From Tepidamorphaceae bacterium (GTDB taxonomy: Bacteria; Pseudomonadota; Alphaproteobacteria; Rhizobiales; Tepidamorphaceae): 64,000 bases of DNA. The position numbers were made by a program, and so were the translations under genes. How positions within the stretch are numbered: the stretch's first letter is position 1; each line of letters begins with the position of its first letter. The notes under the pieces were generated by a model that saw only the letters and a list, made by a program, of their open reading frames with translations, had not been told where the DNA came from and searched no databases. The stretch spans positions 62,001 through 126,000 of the forward strand of contig JANQNT010000002.1 of assembly GCA_028279445.1 (NCBI GenBank), read 5' to 3'. Shown here in pieces: positions 52,271 to 59,520 of the stretch.

Positions 52271-53507
52271 AGCGTCGGACGTCGTCGAGCGACAGATCCT
52301 TGATCGCGGCACCCGGGTGGACCTGGAACATCAGGCTCGTCTCGCCAAGTTCACGCGCATGCATCAAGCGGGCGGGCGGGCGTGAGGGGGAATTGTCAAA
52401 CGCCTTTTCGAGGTAGATCTCGGAGCACGAACCCTGCGCGCACCCCACCCCTGAAGCGTTTATGGCCGCGATCACGCCATCACGGTCGAGACCTGCCGGA
52501 AGCCGCTCGGGGCGCACGAAGGCGTAGAACTTGTACCAGGCATGCCGGCAGCAGGCGGTGTCGCCGACCACCACGCGATCGTCTGTGCATCGCGGGCGTG
52601 GCAGGCGTATGAAACCGTCGTCTTCGCCGGCGTATGGTGCCAGAACATCCGTGAGCTTGCGGGCATTGTCGGTCCGCGCAGCATTCCATTCGGGCATTCG
52701 GGCAAGCTGGATACGGCCGATCACCGCCTGCATCTCGGTCATGCGCCAGTTGGTGCCGATCGTTTCATGCAGCCAGCGGAAACCGGGCGGATGGGTGCGC
52801 TCATGGACCGCCTCCCAGCTCTTGCCGTGATCCTTGAACGACCACATGCGGCGCCACAGGTCCGGGTCGTCGCAGGTGACCATGCCGCCCTCGCCACCCG
52901 TCGTCATGATCTTGTCCTGACAGAACGACCATGCCGCGACATCGCCAAGGCCGCCGACCGGTCGCCCCTTGTAGCGCGCGCCGTGCGCCTGGGCACAGTC
53001 CTCGATCAGCTTGATGCCGCGCGTTCCGATCACCTCGCGCATGCCGTCCATGTCACAGGGCCAGCCGGCCAGATGCACGCAGATGATCGCGCGCGTGCGT
53101 TCGGTGATGTGCGGCGCGACCGTTTCCGGCGCGATGTTGCCGCTCTCGCGGTCAACATCCGCGAAGACCGGAACCGCTCCCGCATTGATGACACACGATA
53201 CCGAGGCAATGAAACTGCGCGGGGTGACGATCACCTCATCGTCCGCCCGGCCGCCATTGTGCGCACCGATCTGTAGCCCGTGCAGCGCCAGATCGAGCGC
53301 CACCGTCCCGTTGGCGAGCGCGATGGCATGAGCGGTCCCGGCGAAGGCTGCGAATTCACGTTCGAACTGGCGGCCTTCGTCGCCCGTCCAGTAGTTGACC
53401 TTGTTGGACAGCAGCACGCGGCTGACCGCGTCTACCTCGTCCTGGGTGTAGTTCGGCCAGGGAGCGGCCACTTCGGTCATGTCCGGTCTCCGCCTCGCCG
53501 TCTTCAT
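52269..53507 (-). CDS. DegT/DnrJ/EryC1/StrS sugar aminotransferase
   Basis: A 412-residue PLP enzyme that aminates a nucleotide-linked keto-sugar. The N-terminal LLSNKVNYWTGDEGRQFEREFAAF region, HLAGWPCDMDGMREV, LIEDCAQAHGARYKG and the PLP Lys in SFCQDKIMTTGGEGGMV are visible. ATG 53507 overlaps the acetyltransferase TGA (ATGA); ATG 53480 (MTEVAAPWPNY) is the alternative. The order aminotransferase, acetyltransferase, phosphoglycosyl transferase equals PglE-PglD-PglC of the UDP-bacillosamine route, so a 4-amino-sugar product is likely. A PglF-type dehydratase is not in the window. Confidence 0.88.
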   Translation of the reverse strand: MKTARRRPDMTEVAAPWPNYTQDEVDAVSRVLLSNKVNYWTGDEGRQFEREFAAFAGTAHAIALANGTVALDLALHGLQIGAHNGGRADDEVIVTPRSFIASVSCVINAGAVPVFADVDRESGNIAPETVAPHITERTRAIICVHLAGWPCDMDGMREVIGTRGIKLIEDCAQAHGARYKGRPVGGLGDVAAWSFCQDKIMTTGGEGGMVTCDDPDLWRRMWSFKDHGKSWEAVHERTHPPGFRWLHETIGTNWRMTEMQAVIGRIQLARMPEWNAARTDNARKLTDVLAPYAGEDDGFIRLPRPRCTDDRVVVGDTACCRHAWYKFYAFVRPERLPAGLDRDGVIAAINASGVGCAQGSCSEIYLEKAFDNSPSRPPARLMHARELGETSLMFQVHPGAAIKDLSLDDVRR

Positions 53508-54100
53508 ATCGCTCGTGCAGGTACGCCGCCCACCTTTTGGCCGTCACCCACATCATCGACAACGGCCGCTCCGGCCCCGACGATGACATCGGCGCCAATG
53601 GCCACCCCCTCACGTACGACGGCACCGACGCCGATCCAGCTCCGGTCACCAACGGTGACACCGCCAGCAAGGCGCGCACCCGGTGAAACATGCGCAAAGG
53701 CACCAATCGTACAATCATGGTCGACGCTGCACGCCGTATTGAGGATCGTGCCGCGCCCGATACGGGCGCCCGCGTTGACGATTGTCCCGGCAACGGCGAG
53801 CACGCCTGCATCCATGACCGCTTCCGCCGAGATCACGGCAGACGGATGGGCGATCACCGGGCTGTCCGTCATCCCCAGTTCGGTCCAGAGGCGCGCACGC
53901 ATATCATTGCGGCCGACTGTCAGGAAGCGTTCGCCTTCCAACGCATCGCCCGGCCTGCCGACAATCGCCCAGGCACCATTCGCCGTGCGGTCGGGATAAG
54001 CATCGTCAGCAAAGACAATGTCGCGCCAGCCCGCGCTCCGGGCCATATCGGCCGCCACCTTGCCGTGCCCGCCCGCGCCGATGAGAACAAGCCGCTTCAT
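53504..54100 (-). CDS. NeuD/PglD-type sugar O/N-acetyltransferase
   Basis: A 198-residue protein with an N-terminal small Rossmann-like domain (MKRLVLIGAGGHGKVAADMA) and a left-handed beta helix of hexapeptide repeats (GVLAVAGTIVNAGARIGRGTILNTACSVDHDCTIGAFAHVSPGARLAGG), ending KVGGVPARAI. VDHD holds the catalytic His found in PglD. It should acetylate the 4-amino group of a UDP-amino sugar using acetyl-CoA. Both start and stop overlap neighbouring genes by ATGA, so three genes are tightly coupled. Confidence 0.9.
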   Translation of the reverse strand: MKRLVLIGAGGHGKVAADMARSAGWRDIVFADDAYPDRTANGAWAIVGRPGDALEGERFLTVGRNDMRARLWTELGMTDSPVIAHPSAVISAEAVMDAGVLAVAGTIVNAGARIGRGTILNTACSVDHDCTIGAFAHVSPGARLAGGVTVGDRSWIGVGAVVREGVAIGADVIVGAGAAVVDDVGDGQKVGGVPARAI

Positions 54101-54687
54101 CGTTTGCCCTCGAACTTCGACATGGTCGCCTCTCCGTCGGCAGAAATACCCTCCCGCCGGAACACACTGCGGGCGGTCATCGCCAGGATCTTCATGTCCA
54201 GCCAGAAGCCGCGATTGTCGACATACCAGACATCGAGCGCGAACCTGTCCTCCCAACTGATGGCGTTGCGGCCATTGACCTGGGCCCAGCCCGTGATACC
54301 GGGACGCACCTCATGGCGGCGCGCCTGATCATCGGAATAGCGTGGCAGGTACTCCATCAGCAACGGCCGCGGGCCAACGAGGCTCATGTCGCCCTTGAGC
54401 ACGTTCCACAGCTCGGGCAGTTCGTCGAGCGAGGTCGCGCGCAGCCAGCGCCCCAGCCAGGTCAGACGCTCCCCATCGGGCAGCGCGTTGCCGGCCGTGT
54501 CCACGGCATCGCGCATGGTGCGGAACTTGACCATCTCGAATGGCTTGCCGTGCAGGCCGGGTCGCGTCTGCCGGAACAGGACAGGCGTGCCCATCAAGGC
54601 GCGGACGCACGCTGCGATGATCAGCATGAGCGGTGCCGCGAGCAAGAGCGCACTTGCACTGACGACAATGTCAAACGGTCGCTTCAC
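54097..54687 (-). CDS. PglC-type phosphoglycosyl transferase
   Basis: A 196-residue monotopic phosphoglycosyl transferase moving a sugar-1-phosphate from a UDP sugar to undecaprenyl phosphate, the first membrane step of polysaccharide synthesis. KRPFDIVVSASALLLAAPLMLIIAACVRALMG is the reentrant membrane helix; FEMVKFRTMRDAVD carries the active-site basic residues, and TSLDELPELWNVLKGDMSLVGPRPLL contains the catalytic Asp-Glu dyad. It is the short PglC form, not the five-helix WbaP form. Translation starts at GTG. Confidence 0.92.
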   Translation of the reverse strand: MKRPFDIVVSASALLLAAPLMLIIAACVRALMGTPVLFRQTRPGLHGKPFEMVKFRTMRDAVDTAGNALPDGERLTWLGRWLRATSLDELPELWNVLKGDMSLVGPRPLLMEYLPRYSDDQARRHEVRPGITGWAQVNGRNAISWEDRFALDVWYVDNRGFWLDMKILAMTARSVFRREGISADGEATMSKFEGKR

Positions 54688-54827
54688 CGCGAGTCAGTTC
54701 CCACCTTGATGTCTTCGACGCATGATACGACAAACCCGGCTGCATCGAACTGCATTGCAGGGCACGTGATAGATGGACTGGTGTTGAATGCTGTCACCGG
54801 TTCCGAGTCAATGGATGGCAATGTGCC

Positions 54828-55508
54828 ATGCAGACCACCCCGCCTGATCGCCGGAAAGGACGCGCGAAACGCACACTGGGTTGGGCGACACGTGTGGTCC
54901 TTCTGCTCACGGTAGTTAGCTGTTTGGCCATTGCCGGCATGATCGCCTGCGTCACCATCTGGCGTGCAAACCTTGCTGACATACGAACCCAGGTTACCGA
55001 TCCAAATTCTTCCGTTGTTGTCGTCTTCTTCAACGATGATGTCGCGGCCACTCTTCCACGCGCCGAGGCGGGGTTGGCCGTCGCCGAACAACTGGGGATC
55101 GAAACCGTCTTCTTGGTTGGCGGGGCAAGACAGTGGCGGAACCAGTTCGGATCGGTCGCATTGGCGAACCTCTTGTCAGACCGCGCGCTTGCAGCCGGCA
55201 TCGACCTTGTCGCCGACCGGTTGTCCTACGATACAATCAGCAACCTCGATCGCATTGCCGAGTTTCATCTTGAACGCGGCCCAGACACGGCAATGGTCTT
55301 CATCAGCGATGACTATCACCTGTTGCGAATCGCGATCTTGATCCGCGATGACCGGCGCTTTGCCGCGCCCATCGTATTTGCACCCAATAATGGCCCGCGC
55401 GGACCCGCGGCTCATCTGGAGCGCGCGATCTGGGAAATCGGGGCGTGGATGTCGCTTGCGATGCCTGAACGGATACGGCAGCGCTGGCTTAGGGCAACGC
55501 GGCGCTAG
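54828..55508 (+). CDS. DUF218 (YdcF/ElyC/SanA-like) membrane protein
   Basis: 226 residues with one N-terminal membrane helix (VVLLLTVVSCLAIAGMIACVTIW, about 23-45) and a periplasmic or cytoplasmic alpha/beta domain of the DUF218 family: VVVVFFNDDVAATLPRAEAGLAVAEQLGIETVFLVGG, DTAMVFISDDYHLLRIAIL. Family members affect cell envelope integrity (ElyC) or vancomycin resistance (SanA), with no proven reaction. It is transcribed opposite to its polysaccharide neighbours, and its last four bases overlap the flippase gene. Confidence 0.75.
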   Translation: MQTTPPDRRKGRAKRTLGWATRVVLLLTVVSCLAIAGMIACVTIWRANLADIRTQVTDPNSSVVVVFFNDDVAATLPRAEAGLAVAEQLGIETVFLVGGARQWRNQFGSVALANLLSDRALAAGIDLVADRLSYDTISNLDRIAEFHLERGPDTAMVFISDDYHLLRIAILIRDDRRFAAPIVFAPNNGPRGPAAHLERAIWEIGAWMSLAMPERIRQRWLRATRR

Positions 55509-56824
55509 GCTTTGCCGGGATCGCTCCAAGCTCCGTCCTTCTGACGCACACGATTGGTGATGAGGCTCCATCCCAGTTGCCTTTTCGACATGATTGCAAG
55601 CGCGACAATCGCAACGACATAGCTGCTCGCCGTACCAATTGCAGCGCCTTCGATGCCCAGAACCGGGATCAGCACAAGGTTGAGTGCAACATTGGCGGAA
55701 ACAGCCAGTGCCTGCTGCAAGGTCTGGCGCATCGGATGTCCGGAAACGAGAAGCAGATTGTCGAAGGGAATGAAGCCTGCGGTCAGGACGAGCCCGGCGA
55801 GCAGAATGAACAAAACGACGATGCCCTCCTGCAGCCCCCTTTCGGGAACGAAGTGGACAGTGACGAGCCAGTAGAACACGAAGACGCAGAGCGCCAATCC
55901 ACCCATCGCCAAAGGGGCAAAGCGCTTCGATAGGCGCAAGATACGCTGTGCCTCGGGCCAATGACCATCGCGCAGTGCCCCGACGAGGATGGGATTGAAA
56001 TTGACGCGAACCATCGCCAGCAGATGGTAGAGGCCATCGAGCAGCATGGCTGCGAAGCTGTAGATGCCGACTTCGCGGTCCGACAGGAACAGGCCCAGGC
56101 ACAGAACGTCGACGCGCGTGTTGATCTCGCCGAACATTCCCGCCGCAAGGCTTCGGCCGCCAAAGCTGACATGGGTGCGCAGCCACTGCCCCTCGACACG
56201 TGGCCGTCCAATCAGGCCCATCCACATGATGTACAGCAAGGCGCCAGCAAGCGTCAGAAGCTCGGCGATCAGGAAGCAAAGCGTTGCAAGTGTAAAATCC
56301 CAGTCGCTGACGGCGAACACGGTAACGACGACGGCTACCGCGATGTAACGCCCGGCCTGCAGAACCGCGAACGCCTTCATGTGCCGCAGGGCGTTGAGAA
56401 ACGAGATCAGCACCTTGGTGGCCGGGAACAGCGCGATACCAAGTGCTGTGAACGCGATGGCGCGGGCGGCGCGCTCACTGCCGAACGCAGTTGCAAAGAA
56501 CGGCTCGGCCAGGAAAACCACTGCCGCCAGGACAAAACCCAATGCCAGCACGGGCACAAGCGCCGATGCCAATATGGTGCCCAGCTTGTCGGGTTCGGCG
56601 TCATGCAGCGCCGCGTGCCGCAGCACCGAGTAGTGGATGCCGAACGCCGCAATCTGCGAGATGATGATGTAGAACGAGTAGGCGATATTGAACACGCCGA
56701 GATCGGCGGCTGTCCTGAAATAGGCAATGACGAGGTTGATCAGTAGGCCGCTTGCTGCCAGCACGACGAAGCTGCCTGTTGTCCAGGCGATGTCGCCCGA
56801 CAGCTTGCTGCGGAACAGCTTCAA
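55505..56824 (-). CDS. Wzx-like polysaccharide flippase
   Basis: A 439-residue integral membrane protein with about 12 hydrophobic helices, of the polysaccharide transporter/MOP superfamily. It should flip undecaprenyl-linked oligosaccharide across the inner membrane. Supporting segments are the N-terminal DIAWTTGSFVVLAASGLLINLVIAYF and the mid-protein EINTRVDVLCLGLFLSDREVGIYSFA block. The start is TTG with GGGGAG ahead. It sits 15 bases downstream of the GT2 gene on the same strand, consistent with one operon. Confidence 0.82.
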   Translation of the reverse strand: MKLFRSKLSGDIAWTTGSFVVLAASGLLINLVIAYFRTAADLGVFNIAYSFYIIISQIAAFGIHYSVLRHAALHDAEPDKLGTILASALVPVLALGFVLAAVVFLAEPFFATAFGSERAARAIAFTALGIALFPATKVLISFLNALRHMKAFAVLQAGRYIAVAVVVTVFAVSDWDFTLATLCFLIAELLTLAGALLYIMWMGLIGRPRVEGQWLRTHVSFGGRSLAAGMFGEINTRVDVLCLGLFLSDREVGIYSFAAMLLDGLYHLLAMVRVNFNPILVGALRDGHWPEAQRILRLSKRFAPLAMGGLALCVFVFYWLVTVHFVPERGLQEGIVVLFILLAGLVLTAGFIPFDNLLLVSGHPMRQTLQQALAVSANVALNLVLIPVLGIEGAAIGTASSYVVAIVALAIMSKRQLGWSLITNRVRQKDGAWSDPGKA

Positions 56825-56839
56825 GCCTGCTCTCCCCGC

Positions 56840-57829
56840 TTAGACGTCGTCGCGTACGATGTCCCGCGTTTCCATTGGCGGGTTCAAATGCTTGTTCTCG
56901 ACGTAGTCGAACCACATTGCAAACGACAGGGCATTGAAGCTGATGGAAAAGGTGAACAGCCAGATCAGGAACGTGATTTCCGGGACAACGCCCTGCGCTG
57001 TCCAAAGCACGACCAGCCGCAGGAAGAAGAGCACGCTGAGAGCGGCCATGAGGAATCCGAAGCCGTAGAAGAAAACCAGCGGATGGAAGTTGCGGATGAC
57101 GTACTTCTCGCGCAGCCGCCAGAAGAACAAACGCACGAGCAAGGCGCCAATCGTGAAGATCACCTTGCGGATGTTGATCCCCGACTTCTCGCCGACATTG
57201 TAGACCGGCTCCACTGGCACGTCCTGGACGCGCATGCCCTCCACGTTCAGCTTGACCAGCAGATCGTTGGGCTGGCCATACCTCTTGAACATGCTGTCCC
57301 AGTCGATGGCCGCCAGAGCGGCCTTGTTGATCGCGGTGTAGCCGGTCTGCGAGTCCGCCACGTGCCAATAGCCGGACGCGATCTTGGTGAAGAGCGACAG
57401 AAACGCGTTGCCGTAAAACCGGATCTTCGGAATCTTCCTGAACGCCTCGCCGGTGACCAGGCGGTTGCCCTTGGTGTAGTCGACGCGGTCTTCGACCACC
57501 GGATCCAGCAGGTCCGGCAAGTCCAGGGGGTTCATCTGCGCATCGCCCGCCATCACCACGGCGATATCAATCCCGTTGTCCCGGCTCCACTTGTAGCCCG
57601 ACGCGATCGCCCCACCAACGCCCTGGTTCTCCTCGTGCTCGATCAGGACGATCCTGTCCGTTCCGAATGCGGAGTGCTCCCTGACCACATCCGACGTCCG
57701 GTCGGTGCTGCGATCATTGATGATCACGATGCGATCGACGAAATCGGGCATCGTGTCGATCACCGTCGTGATCTGCGTTTCCTCGTTGTGCGCCGGAACG
57801 ACGGCACTGATCATCTTGTCTCGGTACAT
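56840..57829 (-). CDS. Family 2 glycosyltransferase with C-terminal membrane helices (DPM1/GtrB-like)
   Basis: 329 residues. The GT-A domain has VVPAHNEETQI, IINDRSTDRTS and VVMAGDAQMNPLDLPDLL (DxD-like region), as in dolichyl- or undecaprenyl-phosphate sugar synthases. Two C-terminal helices (about 236-262 and 270-305) anchor it. It probably transfers a sugar to a polyprenyl phosphate carrier for use by a GT-C enzyme; the GT-C-like protein encoded at 59486-61939 is a candidate user. It is divergent from the polymerase gene. Confidence 0.83.
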   Translation of the reverse strand: MYRDKMISAVVPAHNEETQITTVIDTMPDFVDRIVIINDRSTDRTSDVVREHSAFGTDRIVLIEHEENQGVGGAIASGYKWSRDNGIDIAVVMAGDAQMNPLDLPDLLDPVVEDRVDYTKGNRLVTGEAFRKIPKIRFYGNAFLSLFTKIASGYWHVADSQTGYTAINKAALAAIDWDSMFKRYGQPNDLLVKLNVEGMRVQDVPVEPVYNVGEKSGINIRKVIFTIGALLVRLFFWRLREKYVIRNFHPLVFFYGFGFLMAALSVLFFLRLVVLWTAQGVVPEITFLIWLFTFSISFNALSFAMWFDYVENKHLNPPMETRDIVRDDV

Positions 57830-57898
57830 GGGTGGAGAGCTTTCGAGAGGTGCAGAAATCCAGACGCGGGCGTTGGCGCGCTTCCACTATCGGGTTAT

Positions 57899-57921
57899 CC
57901 TAAACGACGCAATCGTTTGGG
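57899..57921. promoter_or_regulatory. Dyad in the divergent gap of the polysaccharide locus
   Basis: AAACGA (57902-57907) and TCGTTT (57913-57918) form a perfect 6-5-6 dyad, extended by CC/GG across one mismatch. It is in the 209-base gap between the divergent glycosyltransferase and polymerase genes and may be an operator. Confidence 0.3.
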
Positions 57922-58038
57922 ACCGTGTCAGTCTTGTGCCTGATGGGGCGAAAGGGATGAACGCGCACCAAGTACCTATGGCATCAGAGATGCGGCGCTG
58001 CTAAAAAAATAACATCGAATAGACGCTCGATTCTGCCC

Positions 58039-59520
58039 GTGTCGGCGAACGACTTGGCGCCGCTTCAATTATCATCTGCAGCTATGATCCACACCATAAA
58101 GAGCAAAATTGCGCATGAGGTTGGCTATGGTCGAACAGCAGGTGTTGCATTAGCTTCGCCATTCATTGCTGCAGTTGCGCCGGCTTATATATTCGCACTC
58201 TTATTGCTGCCGTTAGCGGCCACCTGCATAACCCAACCTCCGCGGCAGATATCACTCTCAATCAACACACTGCTCCTTGTTTTAATTATTCTATCTTACT
58301 TTACAGCAAATTTATTTCATAATAATGATTTCTGGTATATTAATATTAAGAATTGCATTTGGATATCTATAATAATATTTATTATTATTTTTATAAAAAA
58401 GTGTGAATTTAATTTAATGTTAAAATTTTTCTATATATCTATGACAATATTATTTACTTTAATAGCAATATTTGGATTATTGAAATTCATATTGCAGATT
58501 AATGGAATTATTTTTGGATTTCTTATCTATGCATGCGGAGTGTTTTATCCTCAAGGTACAAATGTATGCGGTGATTACAATATCATCGCAATGACGCTGG
58601 CAGTGGCGGCAATATCTGCCACTGTCTTGGCCTTTCAGGCCATGGATAGACCGGCGATCAGCGTCGCACTGTCTGCGTGCGTCGTGATTTTGGTGATCGC
58701 TGGTCTTTTTGTCGGCTCTCGGCGCTTCGCATTCGTTATCACGACAGTTCCTGTCCTCTGGATACTCCTCACTTACTACAGCGCGCGTCCATGGCGTGGG
58801 GCGTCGTTGGGAGCAGTGGTGATGATCTGCGTCGGTTGCGCTTATGTTGCGCTTGACTATCCCTATGACGCCGTTCCCAATCACGAGATTCGTCTTGTCG
58901 AGGATATCACCCAAGGTAGGCGGACGGTTTGCGAAGAGGCGTTCGGTAAGGAACGCAATGGTCCCGATTTCTTGAGCTGTGACCGTTCGACCTATTCCTT
59001 AGCGCCCCGACGAACCTCGCCGACCGACCTGACGGGTACGATTTCAACCGACGTGGGCGGCCGGATTGATCGGTGGGAGTTTGCTTGGAATGGCATAAAA
59101 GACGACGGATACATCATTGGTCGTGGCTTGTCTTACCAAGAGGACTTCTCCTGCCACTTTGTCGACTGTGAACACCTAGATTATCCACACTCAACTTTGA
59201 TGTCGGCGTGGTTGGCGTTTGGTATAGTAGGCCTTATCGGTGGATTGCTCTTCTATGCAATACCGGGCATCAATGCGCTAAGGAATGGCTTAGCTGGCTA
59301 TGCTAACGGCACCTTCCCCATTCTTCTGGTGGTGATGCCATTCTCCCTAATCTCCGGGGATACGGTATTGTCGATCTGGCCAGCAACGGTAGCTGCACTC
59401 CTAGTCGACCTGGCGCATCGATCGCTTGCAGCGCAGGGCGGTGGATCGTGGGTCTACACGTTCGATCTGGGGCGACTGTTCAGCGTCACCTCAGCGGCGC
59501 CATCATCGCGGACCGAATGA
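58039..59520 (+). CDS. Wzy-like O-antigen polymerase/ligase, with AT-rich core
   Basis: A 493-residue protein with about 11 membrane helices and one large extracytoplasmic loop (about 285-390, with DVGGRIDRWEFAWNGIKDDGYIIGRGLSYQ), the layout of Wzy/WaaL. It should polymerise or ligate lipid-linked oligosaccharide on the periplasmic face. Nucleotides 58250-58570 are extremely AT-rich (runs of TTTAT and AATTT), encoding an Ile/Phe/Lys/Asn-rich stretch, against high GC on both sides; this suggests recent transfer or recombination. GTG 58039 lacks a clear ribosome-binding site; ATG 58084 is an alternative. The last 35 bases overlap the convergent gene. Confidence 0.72.
   Translation: MSANDLAPLQLSSAAMIHTIKSKIAHEVGYGRTAGVALASPFIAAVAPAYIFALLLLPLAATCITQPPRQISLSINTLLLVLIILSYFTANLFHNNDFWYINIKNCIWISIIIFIIIFIKKCEFNLMLKFFYISMTILFTLIAIFGLLKFILQINGIIFGFLIYACGVFYPQGTNVCGDYNIIAMTLAVAAISATVLAFQAMDRPAISVALSACVVILVIAGLFVGSRRFAFVITTVPVLWILLTYYSARPWRGASLGAVVMICVGCAYVALDYPYDAVPNHEIRLVEDITQGRRTVCEEAFGKERNGPDFLSCDRSTYSLAPRRTSPTDLTGTISTDVGGRIDRWEFAWNGIKDDGYIIGRGLSYQEDFSCHFVDCEHLDYPHSTLMSAWLAFGIVGLIGGLLFYAIPGINALRNGLAGYANGTFPILLVVMPFSLISGDTVLSIWPATVAALLVDLAHRSLAAQGGGSWVYTFDLGRLFSVTSAAPSSRTE

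Noticed and set aside
58250..58570. AT-rich stretch as an intergenic region or prophage/IS remnant
   Set aside because: The frame continues through it with regular membrane helices, and no terminal repeats or transposase remnants are seen.
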